A stretch of DNA of 64,000 bases, from contig NZ_CM020866.1 in NCBI RefSeq assembly GCF_009866525.1, forward strand, positions 1,602,932 through 1,666,931, written 5' to 3'. The notes beneath the pieces were generated by a model. It was not told the origin of the DNA. It was given only the letters and a program-made list of their open reading frames with translations, and searched no databases. The translations under genes and the position numbers were made by a program. Position 1 is the first letter of the stretch. The number at the start of each line of letters is the position of its first letter. Source of the DNA: Spiroplasma poulsonii. Its GTDB lineage: Bacteria; Bacillota_I; Bacilli_A; Mycoplasmatales; Mycoplasmataceae. Of the stretch, positions 10,876-21,060 are shown one piece after another.

Positions 10876-10907
10876 AACAAATCAACTCAGAAAGGAGTTG
10901 ATTTGTT
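10876..10907 (+). promoter_or_regulatory. 13-bp perfect hairpin enclosing a ribosome site
   Basis: AACAAATCAACTC (10876-10888) pairs perfectly with GAGTTGATTTGTT (10895-10907), loop AGAAAG. The AAAGGAG ribosome site of the next gene (ATG 10909) lies half in the loop, half in the stem, so folding would hinder its translation. Confidence 0.6.
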
Positions 10908-10908
10908 A

Positions 10909-11022
10909 ATGGAAAGAAAACATTATTTTATTTTGCGGGCCTTAGTAACTAAGTATGGAAAAGATAATGTTATTAATACTGTTAATAAAATAGTAACTAA
11001 TAATGTAAAAGAAGATGAATAA
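10909..11022 (+). CDS. small plectroviral protein (37 aa)
   Basis: A 37-residue basic protein containing KYGKDNVINTVNK. A close relative (36 residues) heads the second plectrovirus block at 57425, in the same position two genes ahead of the coat protein. Conservation in two copies supports coding. Function unknown. Confidence 0.65.
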   Translation: MERKHYFILRALVTKYGKDNVINTVNKIVTNNVKEDE

Positions 11023-11024
11023 AT

Positions 11025-11048
11025 TATCCGCGTAATTTATTAGCGGTA
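11025..11048 (+). repeat. conserved small hairpin in plectrovirus leader
   Basis: CCGC/GCGG stem around a TAATTTATTA loop, directly after the first small ORF. The same hairpin occurs at about 57548-57570 in the second plectrovirus block. The 80 bases that follow differ between copies; here they include CACGC-GAA-GCGTG. Role unknown. Confidence 0.45.
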
Positions 11049-11129
11049 ATTTATTCAATATAGTTTATTTTGAGCATAGCGAACACGCGAAGCGTGCCGC
11101 GAAAATTAGATTTTTAGGAGGAATAAGTT

Positions 11130-11279
11130 ATGCCAGTTTGATTAACGACAATTTTTAGTGTTGTTATTATATTAGGTATTTTTGCTTGAATTGGTTTATC
11201 AATTTATCAAAAAATTCGCCAAATTCGAGGAAAGAAAAAAGATAAAAAAGAAATTGAAAATAAGGAGGATAAGAAATAA
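11130..11279 (+). CDS. small plectroviral membrane protein (49 aa)
   Basis: One membrane helix (residues about 5-25, FSVVIILGIFAWIGL) and a strongly basic/acidic tail with KIRQIRGKKKDKKE. Near-identical to the gene at 57667. Its stop overlaps the start of the coat gene (TAATG), so the two are translationally coupled. Small single-span basic proteins beside the coat are usual in filamentous phages; a virion or assembly role is inferred. Confidence 0.75.
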
Positions 11280-11530
11280 TGTTAGGTATGTATTTAACAA
11301 CAGCAATTAATTTTTTAGCAGTTGGTGATAAACCTACTATTTCAGATGGAATGGGTTCTATTTGAAGTGGTTTAGGGCGAGCAATGATGAAAGTTAAAGA
11401 AGCAATTTATGCTGTATTACCACAATTAATGACCTTTTTAGGTGATGCATGAATTATTTTAATTCCATTTGGTATTTTTGTAATTATTAAGATTTTAAAC
11501 TTTTTCCGTGTTATGGTTAAAGGATTTTAA
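11279..11530 (+). CDS. SpV1-type plectrovirus major coat protein (83 aa)
   Basis: An 83-residue protein with an amphipathic first half (SDGMGSIWSGLG, MMKVKEAIYAVLPQLMTFLG) and a strong membrane helix (AWIILIPFGIFVIIKIL) followed by the basic end RVMVKGF. This is the layout of filamentous-phage major coats, which wait in the membrane and then wrap the ssDNA. The second copy at 57816 is nearly identical. Start overlaps the previous stop. Confidence 0.82.
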
Positions 11531-11563
11531 TATTTATTATAATTGATCATATATCTTAGCTGT

Positions 11564-11902
11564 GGCACACTAGTTTTTATATGTGATTTTATTAAATAAT
11601 TTTATTGTTTATTTTTACACTATACACTGTTTACAAATTTATTTTTTAATAAATTTTATTATTATTGTTAATGTTGGAATTATAAAAATTCTTATTATAC
11701 ATATAATTTTAACTATATTTTCTATGGTGGATAAATTTATATTGTTTATTATTCATAATATTGAGTCTATTATGAAAAATATTTTTTAGTAGGATTTATT
11801 TGTAAACAGTGTATAGTGTAAAAATATCAATTTAATTATAAATGATTAATTTTATATTTTAATAACTATTATTAAAAATTAAATAGTATTTTTCAGTGTG
11901 TC
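11564..11902 (+). repeat. conserved plectroviral hairpin after the coat gene, split by an insertion
   Basis: GGCACACT (11564-11571) pairs with AGTGTGTC (11895-11902); an inner ACTATT/AATAGT pair is also kept. In the second plectrovirus block (58098-58180) the same outer and inner arms are only 83 bases apart. Position after the coat gene suggests a terminator, packaging signal or ssDNA replication signal. From 11903 to 12008 only AT-rich DNA with repeated AATGTTTATT words is seen. Confidence 0.55.
11610..11826. mobile_element. 217-bp MITE-like element with 29-bp perfect inverted repeats
   Basis: Bases 11610-11638 are the exact reverse complement of 11798-11826. The element is absent from the matching place of the other plectrovirus copy, so it is an insertion. 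Its outermost bases, TATTTTTACAC, match the end of the type-2 ISLre2 remnant near 15113 (GTGTAAAAATA), suggesting mobilisation in trans by such a transposase. The ORF spanning it is hydrophobic by composition only and is not called. Confidence 0.65.
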
Positions 11903-12008
11903 TTACTTATTTTTTATATATTTTAACATTGTTATTACCAATGTTTATTTAACAAGAATTAAGTTACATTAGTATACCAATGTTTATTACAGTAAGGAGA
12001 CAATAATT

Positions 12009-12152
12009 ATGCAAGAATTATTAGATGAAATTAAAATGAAAATTAGAACTATGCAAGCTACTTTAATTCAATTGAATGAATATGGAATTCATCATGAATC
12101 CGTTAATATTATTCGAAAAGAAATGAGTTTTTATCAACATATTGCAGAATAG
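12009..12152 (+). CDS. small plectroviral protein (47 aa)
   Basis: A 47-residue mostly helical protein (MQELLDEIKMKIRTMQATL) preceded by the ribosome site AAGGAG. It lies downstream of the coat gene and hairpin, where the other block has a different gene. Function unknown. Confidence 0.5.
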   Translation: MQELLDEIKMKIRTMQATLIQLNEYGIHHESVNIIRKEMSFYQHIAE

Positions 12153-12191
12153 TTAGAAAAGGAAATTGATTAGTATGGCAAGGAGTAATTT

Positions 12192-12593
12192 ATGACAAAA
12201 ACAGTTAAAGAAGAAATAGATGAAGAATTGCAGTATTTAAAAATGCCGGGGTTAATGACCTATAAACCAAAATATGTTAAAGAAATTTTATTAAAAATTA
12301 AATCATTTTACGAAAATGAAATTGTTGAAAAAAATGAATATATAAATTTTTTAGAAAATAGACCCGGAAATCACGATTGTAAGAATTGTCCTAATAGAAA
12401 TAACGAATTAGAACAAAAAATATTAATAGTTGATTTAATAAAAACATATAAATATGAAATTATTAAATATCAACGTAGTCAATATAATGATAATAAAACT
12501 ATTGAAATTGGAATGTTGAAATTTGTTATTAAAGATTTAGAAAAATTATTTGGTATACAAAATCACAAATTACCTAGTAAGGAGTGTGATTAA
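12192..12593 (+). CDS. plectroviral hypothetical protein (133 aa)
   Basis: A 133-residue, charged, helical protein with ribosome site AAGGAG. Residues about 60-70 hold HDCKNCPNRNNE, a CxxC pair that could bind metal, between two coiled-coil-prone helices. Its gene is the longest in this mosaic module; no counterpart is present in the second block. Function unknown. Confidence 0.65.
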   Translation: MTKTVKEEIDEELQYLKMPGLMTYKPKYVKEILLKIKSFYENEIVEKNEYINFLENRPGNHDCKNCPNRNNELEQKILIVDLIKTYKYEIIKYQRSQYNDNKTIEIGMLKFVIKDLEKLFGIQNHKLPSKECD

Positions 12594-12595
12594 TT

Positions 12596-12760
12596 ATGTT
12601 AGGAATTTGAATATTTTTTATTAAACGTAAATGTCAAATTTGTCATTCTATTTTGAATAGAAAATTTGTTGGTAAATTATATTTTAAGTTAAATATTTGT
12701 TCAATGAAGTGCAATAGAAAGCGAGTTGATTTGAGTAATGTATCAGAAACTAAATTATAA
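12596..12760 (+). CDS. small cysteine-rich protein (54 aa)
   Basis: A 54-residue basic protein (one TGA as Trp) with KRKCQICH and NICSMKCNRKR, i.e. two CxxC-type pairs that could form a small zinc knuckle. It starts three bases after the preceding stop and overlaps the next gene by 23 bases. Function unknown. Confidence 0.5.
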
Positions 12761-12911
12761 CAAAAGTCCGAATCCGTTTAATACTATCAAAGTAATTAAT
12801 ATAGAGTGATTTATAAATTATAATGGTTTTCAATCATTTAGGAAAATAATTGAAAGTGAATGATTTGCTGGTATTAATACTAATAAAAATGAACTCTATG
12901 TGTGAAAGTAA
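12738..12911 (+). CDS. small plectroviral protein (57 aa)
   Basis: A 57-residue protein with TGA read as Trp three times (NIEWFINYNGF, SEWFAGI, VWK). It overlaps the previous gene. The next gene of this block has been removed by IS5 copy B, which begins 49 bases later. Function unknown. Confidence 0.45.
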
Positions 12912-12960
12912 GGTGTTTTTATCAATTATTTATGTTAGTTAGGAAGTGATGGTAAATAAT

Positions 12961-14027
12961 AGACTTCTTGCGATACCCTTTTTTATTAAAATATTATTAT
13001 AAAATATAATTTATGAGGACATAAAAATATGAACAATAATAAATTTAATACTCTTAATGATAGAGAATGGTTAAGATTAACAGGAATAAAAAAATCCACT
13101 TTTAATAAAATGTTAGATATTTTAAAAGTTGCTGAAATAGAAAAATTTAAAAAAGGTGGTAAAACTAATAAATTATCATTAGAAAATAGATTATTGATGA
13201 CTTTATTATATTGACGAGAATATCAGACTTATTTTCATCTTGGTAAAAGTTTTGATATTAGTGAGGCTAATTGTTATCGTAATATTAAGTGAATTGAAGA
13301 TATTTTAATTAAAAACTCTGATTTTCAACAACTTGCTGGTAAAAAAGCACTAATAAATGATTATTTTAATGATAAAACTATTATTATTGATGCTACCGAA
13401 ACTCCAATCCAACGCCCAAAAAAAGACAAAAACAATCTTATTCTGGTAAAAAGAAAAAACACACGATCAAAACACAAGTAATTATCGAACAAGAAACCAA
13501 AAAAATTATTGCAACAAGTTTTTCGCTCGGAAAAAAACATGATTATGCTTTATTTAAAGAATCAAAAATCCCAATTTTAAAAAATACCAAATTAATAGTT
13601 GATAGTGGTTATCAAGGAATACAAAAAAATCACAATAATGTTCTAATACCTACAAAGAAAACAAAGAAAAACCCTTTAAACAAAGAACAAAAGCAATATA
13701 ATAGACTAGTTTCAAAAATGAGAATTATTATTGAAAATATTTTTGCTATTCTTAAAAAATTTAAAATTATTACAGAAAAATATCGTAATCGAAGAAAAAG
13801 ATTTGGTTTAAGATTTAATTTAATTGCCTCAATTTATAATTTACAATTATTATATTTAACATAAAATATTTATTTAAAATTAAATAATTTAAATAATAAA
13901 TTAATTTTTCGTTGTGGAAAAATATTAAATTTTTAAATAAAAAACATAATTAATTAAAATTATATTTTTCTATTAGTATCTTTTTTACAAATATTTGCAA
14001 TTTTTTAACAAGTAATGCAAGAAGTCT
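12961..14027 (+). mobile_element. IS5-family (ISL2-like) element, copy B
   Basis: A 1067-bp element with the usual ends. The flanks (AAT left, AGT right) do not match, so this copy is at a recombination or deletion junction rather than a simple insertion: plectrovirus DNA lies to the left, an ISLre2 remnant to the right. Confidence 0.92.
13029..13864 (+). CDS. IS5-family transposase, copy B (two-frame, -1 frameshift)
   Basis: Frame 1 gives 150 residues; a run of seven A (13418-13424, in CCA AAA AAA GAC) allows a -1 slip into the second frame, giving a 278-residue transposase. DDE residues: D in IIIDATETPIQRP, D in LIVDSGYQG, E in MRIIIENIFAILKK. The N-terminal quarter is a helix-turn-helix (LTGIKKSTFNKMLDIL). 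Copies C, D, E, F and G carry the same gene. The slippery A7 is identical in all seven copies, which argues that it is functional and not a sequencing artefact. Confidence 0.85.
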
Positions 14028-15067
14028 AGTTAATAGAAAAAATAGAAAGAATTGATAATATAATTTTTAAAAAACGAGATAAAACAAAATATTTTGTAAA
14101 AGAAATAAAAACTAGAAAAATTAAAACAGAATTTGGAATATTGATTTATAAGCGAAGAATTTACAAATATTTTTATAAGGGTAAGTGAAAATATGTTCCT
14201 CTTGTTGATAAACAATTTGGAGTTAAAAAATGGCAAAGAATAATTAATAATTTAAAACTAAAAATAACTGTTGAAATAGTAAAAAATAAAAGATATAGTG
14301 ATATATTAGATATGTTTAATTACAAATTACATTGTTCGTCTGTTTCGCGTATTTTACGAAAAGCATTAATAAAAAGAAAAGATAAAAAAATAGATTTGAA
14401 AAATTGTAAAAATTTATATATTAATTTAGATGATGCATATGTAACTTTAAAAAATAAAAATAATAAATCTTATTTGCAAACTGTTAGAATAATTTCATTT
14501 AATACTGGAAAAGAAAATAATAAATCTTTAAATAAAAAATATTGTTATTTTTTTCTTAATAAGAAAACTCGGGGTGCAGAATTTAATGCGTTCTTTATTA
14601 AAAAACAAATTCAGAAATTTTTTAAAAATTATGAAAATATTAAATTAATTATTGGTGGAGATAGTGCTAAATGAATTAAAAAAACTGCTAAAATTTTAGA
14701 TGGTATGTTTATATTTGATAGATTTCATGCAATAAGAGAATTAAAGAATAATATATATTGTGGTAATCGTAGTAAAGAATCCTTTAAAAATTATTTACAC
14801 GCAAAAGAGTTATTTTTACAAGGAAAATACGACGAATTTATAACTTTTTTAAAATCATTACAGAATGAAAGAATTAAATTAAGGTATTTTATTAATTTAA
14901 AAAATGGTATTTTAAATCAAAATAAAGAGTGAAATATTGGCGTATCTGCTGAAAGCGATGTTTCAAGAGTTGTAAAATCTTGTTTAGGATATGGGAATAA
15001 AACATTTTCGTTTTCAACATTTAAAAAAATTTTAGATTTAAAAATTATGAAATTTAATTTTAGTTAA
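14028..15067 (+). pseudogene. ISLre2-family transposase, type 2, 5'-truncated
   Basis: About 345 residues in one frame (TGA as Trp), starting abruptly at the edge of IS5 copy B. Catalytic blocks resemble the type-1 transposase but are distinct in sequence: YINLDDAYV, IIGGDSAKWIK and GVSAESDVSRVVKS. The first 80-100 residues are missing. Downstream (15068-15251) there is a GTGTAAAAATA end and a duplicated TTTTTTTGTGTTATTATT stretch, no gene. Confidence 0.75.
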
Positions 15068-15251
15068 TTTAAAATAATATAATCTTAGTTTTTAAAATAT
15101 TTTTTAGTGTGTAAAAATATGAAATTATTATTTGTATTTTTATTTTTTTTGTGTTATTATTTTTTTTGTGTTATTATTTTTTTATAAAAGAAAAAAGTTT
15201 CTTGTTTTTAAATAAATTAAATAATACCCGTTTATTTGCAACACTCCCCCA

Positions 15252-16124
15252 TTATATGATCAAATGATATGAGATTTTACAAAAGATTCTAAACCATTAG
15301 ATGATATTTTCAAAACTACTGTTAAAACTTATATTACAAGTCAAAAGAAATTTCAAGATATTAATATTACTTACAATGATACTGCGTTAATTGAAAAAGA
15401 ACAAAATGGAGTATTAACATTAGAAAATAAAGGTTATGATGGTTTAACAGAAAGAACAAAACCAGTTAATGTCTTATTACAAAAATGAATTGGGGATAAA
15501 ATGAATAATGGTGTTGGTTGAGATGACATTGACAGCGTCCAACCTAATGATTTTGTTGATTTTTACAAAAAAAATGTTGGTCCCATTTTTAATGTTGATG
15601 AGACTCTTGGTCTAAATCTAGGGGCATTTAAAATTAGTCTAAATTATTTTAACATCTATGGATTAGGATTATTTGGTAATATCACAAATAAAGATAACGA
15701 AGATGCCACAATTACTGTGAATTTATCACAAGGAGCAATTAATAAAAAATTAGCAAGTTGAGGAAAAATTATTATTCAATTTATTAAATATGCCCGCGGT
15801 GGTACTTTTTCTGGGAAAATAGTTGAATTAAGAGTTCCTAATAAAATATTTAAAAAAGTATTAGAACAAAACCGCAAAGATGGTCTTAAAAGTGTTATTG
15901 CTTTCTTAGTAAAGGATTTTAAATTTTCTGAAGAAGCCAATGATTTGGAAGACCTTGATTTATTTAACATTAAATTACATTCAGCATTAGGGAACCCTAA
16001 AGGAGAACAAAATTGAAATAATGATCTAACTTGGACTGCTGAAGTTTGGACAAAATGAGCAGTGATGTTTACGTTTGGCGAAAGTTTTGATAATGGTTTA
16101 TACTATTCATTTGCATCAAAATAA
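15252..16124 (+). pseudogene. C-terminal remnant of a spiroplasma surface protein
   Basis: A 290-residue open frame without a plausible start or signal peptide; it begins in mid-protein (YDQMIWDFTKDSKPLDD). Soluble, mixed composition, with LGAFKISLNYFNIYGLG and TWTAEVWTKWAVMFTFGE near the end. It looks like the C-terminal part of a large secreted or lipoprotein; I cannot name the family. The 5' part is lost at the junction with IS remnants. Confidence 0.6.
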
Positions 16125-16198
16125 GTTGTTGGCGATTATAGAGATGATGTTGATCTCTATATATCACCAAGAAATTAAAAAACAAAATAAGAACTAAA

Positions 16199-16253
16199 TA
16201 ATGAAAAAAAGTTTAAGAACAATTAAAGATTGTAACTTAAACTTTTTTTCATT
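16199..16253. terminator. strong bidirectional terminator
   Basis: 18-base arms AATGAAAAAAAGTTTAAG and CTTAAACTTTTTTTCATT with an 18-base loop, between the plus-strand remnant and the convergent ffh gene; T/A runs on both sides serve both strands. Confidence 0.8.
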
Positions 16254-16293
16254 TGGGTTCCAATTTTTTATAATAAATCTTTGAAATATTATT

Positions 16294-17652
16294 TTAATTA
16301 AAGCCCATTCCACTTAAACCACCCATACCAGGAATGTTTGGCATACGACCAGATTTAATTTGACGGGCAATTTCATCTACTTGTTTTTTTGTTTTTTCAA
16401 ATTGATTAATTAACTCATTATATTCTTTTTCTGTTCGTCCTGAACCTTTTAAAATACGGTTTTTTCGTGATAAGTGTTTCAACAACCGTGGTTCACGACG
16501 TTCTTTAACTGTCATTGAAGATAACAAGACTTCTGTTGCTTTTAATTTACGTTCTGCATCAGCAATTTTTTCATCACTCATTTTTGGCATCCCGGGTAGT
16601 AATTTCATAATTCCCCCCATTTTCCCCATTTTTGAGATTTGTCGCATTTGATTTAGCAAGTCTTGTAAATCAAACTGTCCCATCATCATTCGATTCATTG
16701 TTTTTTTAATATCACGTTCATCTAAAACATCTTTTGCTTTTTCAACTAAGGTTTGAACATCTCCCATCCCCAAAATTCGATCTGCCATTCGGTCAGGATA
16801 GAAAATTTGTAAATTACTCATTCCTTCTCCAGTTCCGATAAAGGTAATTGGTAATTTGGTTAGGTGCGTAATTGATAATGCCGCTCCCCCACGAGCATCA
16901 CCATCTAACTTAGTAACAACAACGCCAGTTAATTTTAACAACTGATTAAATTCTGTTGTAACATTAATAATATCTTGTCCCGTCATCCCATCAACGACAA
17001 GTAAGATTTCATCAGGGGTAATATTATTTTTAATTTCTTTTAATTCTTGCATTAATTCTGCATCAATATGTAAACGTCCCGCCGTATCAATTAAAATAAC
17101 ATCATTTTTATTTTCTTTCGCATATTTAATTGCTTCTTGGGCTGTTTTAACAGGGTTTTGTGTTCCCCGTTCAAATACTTCAATATTTAAATTTTTTCCA
17201 ATTGTTTTTAACTGATCAATTGCAGCGGGACGATAAATATCACAAGCTACCAACAATGGTTTTTTTTGATATTTCTTTTCCACAAACTTAGCAATTTTAC
17301 CAGTTGTTGTTGTCTTCCCACTCCCTTGTAATCCGACCATCATCACAATTGTTGGTTTTGAAGCAAAAGATAATTCCTTTGCTGTTTTCCCAAAAATATT
17401 AACTAATTCTTCATGAACGATTTTAACCATCATTTGTGATGAATTCAAACCATCTAAAATGTATTCGCCACGGGCTTTTGCTTCTACTGCTTTAATAAAA
17501 TCTTTTACCACTTCATTATTAACATCCGCTTCTAATAATGCTAACCTAATTTCACGCATTGTTTCACTAATAGCATCACTAGTTAGGGTTGATTTTTTCA
17601 TATTTTTTTCAATTGATTTTTTTAATCGGTTTGCTAAAAAATCTCCAATCAT
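16294..17652 (-). CDS. ffh: signal recognition particle GTPase Ffh
   Basis: A 452-residue protein of normal length. The N domain (1-100) is followed by the G domain with P-loop GLQGSGKT (107-114), DTAGR (189-193) and TKLDGDARGG (247-256), then the methionine-rich M domain (NRMMMGQFDLQDLLNQM, GMPKMSDEKI, SRKNRILKGSG) that binds 4.5S/scRNA and signal peptides. It works with FtsY to deliver membrane proteins to SecYEG. Start ATG has an AAAGGAG site. No lesion seen. It lies directly downstream of rny on the same strand with 90 bases between. Confidence 0.96.
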   Translation of the reverse strand: MIGDFLANRLKKSIEKNMKKSTLTSDAISETMREIRLALLEADVNNEVVKDFIKAVEAKARGEYILDGLNSSQMMVKIVHEELVNIFGKTAKELSFASKPTIVMMVGLQGSGKTTTTGKIAKFVEKKYQKKPLLVACDIYRPAAIDQLKTIGKNLNIEVFERGTQNPVKTAQEAIKYAKENKNDVILIDTAGRLHIDAELMQELKEIKNNITPDEILLVVDGMTGQDIINVTTEFNQLLKLTGVVVTKLDGDARGGAALSITHLTKLPITFIGTGEGMSNLQIFYPDRMADRILGMGDVQTLVEKAKDVLDERDIKKTMNRMMMGQFDLQDLLNQMRQISKMGKMGGIMKLLPGMPKMSDEKIADAERKLKATEVLLSSMTVKERREPRLLKHLSRKNRILKGSGRTEKEYNELINQFEKTKKQVDEIARQIKSGRMPNIPGMGGLSGMGFN

Positions 17653-17742
17653 TACTAATTCTCCTTTATTTTTTATAACAAAATCTTTCCTCTTAATTAT
17701 AATACGAAAACTTCCATAAAAAAAGAATAAAAAATTATTCTT

Positions 17743-19271
17743 TTAAATAACAGTCTCTGTGATTCGTAATTCTCTAATTACCGTAATAACAATATCTCCT
17801 GGGATTGCCTTTGCTTTTTTAATTTTTTCTTTAATATCAATTGCAATTTTATGGGTACGGTCATCATCGCTAATAACTGGATTAACAATAACACGGATTT
17901 GACGACCTGCTTGTAAAGCATAAACTGACTGAACGCCAACTACTGTTTGACAGATTTTTTCTAATTCAGACATTCGGGCAATATAATTTTCAAGATTATT
18001 ATTACGACTCCCTGGGCGTGCTGTTGATAATGTATCAGCTGCAGAAATTAAAACTGAATATGGATTATTAGCAGGAACCTCACCATGGTGTGAAGCAATT
18101 GCATTAATAACAATTGAATTTTCACCACATTTTGTTGCTAATTTAACTCCTAAGGTAACATGGCTTCCTTCGTTGTCAAAATCAACTGCTTTTCCAATAT
18201 CATGTAATAAACCAGCTCGCATTGCAATCGTTGCATCTAAACCTAATTCACTAGTCATTGTTGCTGCTAATTTAGCAACTTCGATTGAATGTAATAAAAC
18301 ATTTTGGCCATAACTAGTTCAATATTTTAAGATTCCTAAATGACGAATCAATTCAATGTCCATATTATCTAATTCTAATTCCGCAACAACTTCTTTTCCT
18401 GTTTCTAAAATTGTCATTTCAATTTCATCTTGTTCTAATTTGATTGTTTCTTCAATCCGATTTGGCTGAATCCGCCCATCAATTAATAATTTTTCTAATG
18501 TTTTTTTGGCAATTTCACGACGAATAGGATTAAAAGATGAAATTTGAACAACATTTGGAGTATCATCAATGATTAGATCAACTCCAGCAGCAACTTCAAA
18601 AGTTCGAATATTACGACCATCTTTCCCAATAATTCGGCCTTTCATATTATCATCTTCTAAATAAACAGAAGTGGTTGTTTTCTCTACCACAATATTAACA
18701 GCATACCGTTCAATTGCACTAGTAACAATACTAATCGCTGTTTCTTTAGCATTAATTTTTGCTGTATTCTCAGCATTTTTTAAAAATTCACCAATTTCTT
18801 TTTGGTAATGGTCACTTATTTCTTTAAAAAGTACATCTTTCGCTTCTTCAAGAGAATAACCTGCAACTTTTTCAAGTTGTTGAAGATTATGTTCAACTAG
18901 TTCTTGGTAATAATTAATCTTTCCCTGTAATTCTTCTTTTTTACGAAACGTTTCTTGTTCTTTACTATGTAATACTTCTTCACGTTCAATAATTAAACGC
19001 TCTCTATTTGTTAAGAACTTTTCTGTTTCTAAAAATTCTTCTCGTTTACGAGCTAATTCATTATTCATTTCTTGTCGAATTTGTGCTGCTTCAAATTTTC
19101 CATCAGCTTTTGCAACATTAATAATTTTTTTGCCTTTTCTTCAGCTTGTTTTATTTTTAACTTCGTTTTTTTAATTAATTTAAATCTTAGATATTTTTCA
19201 CATAAAAACCCAAGAAAGTAAAAACCAATTGCAACAGCAATAATGGTTATTACTCATATAGATATTTCCAT
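17743..19271 (-). CDS. rny: ribonuclease Y, with an apparent frameshift near the N terminus
   Basis: Endoribonuclease that starts mRNA decay at the membrane. From ATG 19271 come a membrane helix (EISIWVITIIAVAIGFYFLG) and the start of a coiled coil (KQAEEKAKK). At 19125-19131 a run of seven A breaks the frame; eight A would join it to the rest: coiled coil (to about residue 200), KH domain (GRIIGKDGRNIRTFE), and HD domain with HSIEVAKL and GLLHDIGK. The TGA in KYWTSYGQ is Trp. RNase Y is normally needed in Mollicutes, so the missing base may be a sequencing or assembly error; if real, a shorter protein starting MNNELARK without membrane anchor could be made. Confidence 0.88.
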
Positions 19272-19993
19272 AATTATGTCTCCTCTACTTAAAGTATTAT
19301 ATATTATACTCTTTTTTAAGGAAAAAATGTAAATAGCACCTATTTTACAAGATAATTATGATTTGATGAAACATCAAACTTTTTATTTTGATAAGTGATT
19401 ATAATTAATTTTTCGTTAAGTTTAAACTTTAAGTCGTATTGTGCTGGTAATGTTCCATAAAGATTTAATTCCAATGAAACAGTATCTAATTGTTCAAAAT
19501 GATAATTATCTTCTTTAATAGTTGGAATAATATTGTTTCCTTTTACAAAAATTAGCATTTCATCAACCGGACAAACCAATAAATAAGATTGCTTTCCAAG
19601 ATATTTTTTTTCTTTTTGCCCGAACAAAAACCATTCTCCAGCTGGCAAGTAAACTTCTCGCTTTGTTGTTTGTGGTGTTAAAACAGGTGCCACTAATAAA
19701 TTACTTCCTAAATAAAACTGATCATAAATTAATTGTGCAATTGAATCATCTTCATTTTCCAACACCATTGCTCGCAAAATTGGAACCCCTGTTGTTGCTG
19801 CCTCTAATTCACACATTTTAAAATATGGTAATAGTTTTCGTTTTAATTTTGCATATTTTATTGCGTTATCTAACACCCTTGCTGAAAAGTTTTATGGTTC
19901 ACGCGGGCCAATTCCATGAAAACGTGATAAAGGACATAACATTCCCACTTGTGTTCAACGCATATAAAGGTATTCATCAAATGGTTCTTCACT

Positions 19994-21060
19994 AGACTTC
20001 TTGCGATACCCTTTTTTATTAAAATATTATTATAAAATATAATTTATGAGGACATAAAAATATGAACAATAATAAATTTAATACTCTTAATGATAGAGAA
20101 TGGTTAAGATTAACAGGAATAAAAAAATCCACTTTTAATAAAATGTTAGATATTTTAAAAGTTGCTGAAATAGAAAAATTTAAAAAAGGTGGTAAAACTA
20201 ATAAATTATCATTAGAAAATAGATTATTGATGACTTTATTATATTGACGAGAATATCAGACTTATTTTCATCTTGGTAAAAGTTTTGATATTAGTGAGGC
20301 TAATTGTTATCGTAATATTAAGTGAATTGAAGATATTTTAATTAAAAACTCTGATTTTCAACAACTTGCTGGTAAAAAAGCACTAATAAATGATTATTTT
20401 AATGATAAAACTATTATTATTGATGCTACCGAAACTCCAATCCAACGCCCAAAAAAAGACAAAAACAATCTTATTCTGGTAAAAAGAAAAAACACACGAT
20501 CAAAACACAAGTAATTATCGAACAAGAAACCAAAAAAATTATTGCAACAAGTTTTTCGCTCGGAAAAAAACATGATTATGCTTTATTTAAAGAATCAAAA
20601 ATCCCAATTTTAAAAAATACCAAATTAATAGTTGATAGTGGTTATCAAGGAATACAAAAAAATCACAATAATGTTCTAATACCTACAAAGAAAACAAAGA
20701 AAAACCCTTTAAACAAAGAACAAAAGCAATATAATAGACTAGTTTCAAAAATGAGAATTATTATTGAAAATATTTTTGCTATTCTTAAAAAATTTAAAAT
20801 TATTACAGAAAAATATCGTAATCGAAGAAAAAGATTTGGTTTAAGATTTAATTTAATTGCCTCAATTTATAATTTACAATTATTATATTTAACATAAAAT
20901 ATTTATTTAAAATTAAATAATTTAAATAATAAATTAATTTTTCGTTGTGGAAAAATATTAAATTTTTAAATAAAAAACATAATTAATTAAAATTATATTT
21001 TTCTATTAGTATCTTTTTTACAAATATTTGCAATTTTTTAACAAGTAATGCAAGAAGTCT
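19994..21060 (+). mobile_element. IS5-family (ISL2-like) element, copy C
   Basis: 1067 bp, inserted against the GH31 gene, with a clean 3-bp target duplication ACT on both sides. Carries the two-frame transposase gene at 20062-20897. Confidence 0.94.
20062..20897 (+). CDS. IS5-family transposase, copy C
   Basis: Same two-frame transposase as copy B with identical first 61 residues; -1 slip at the A7 run. No nonsense change seen, so it is probably functional. Confidence 0.85.

Noticed and set aside
11583..11789. 68-codon hydrophobic ORF across the inverted-repeat element
   Set aside because: It starts outside the element, ends inside it, has no ribosome site and its hydrophobicity follows from T-richness.
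15776..15970. Minus-strand ORF in the surface-protein remnant
   Set aside because: Antisense shadow of a longer plus-strand frame; no ribosome site.
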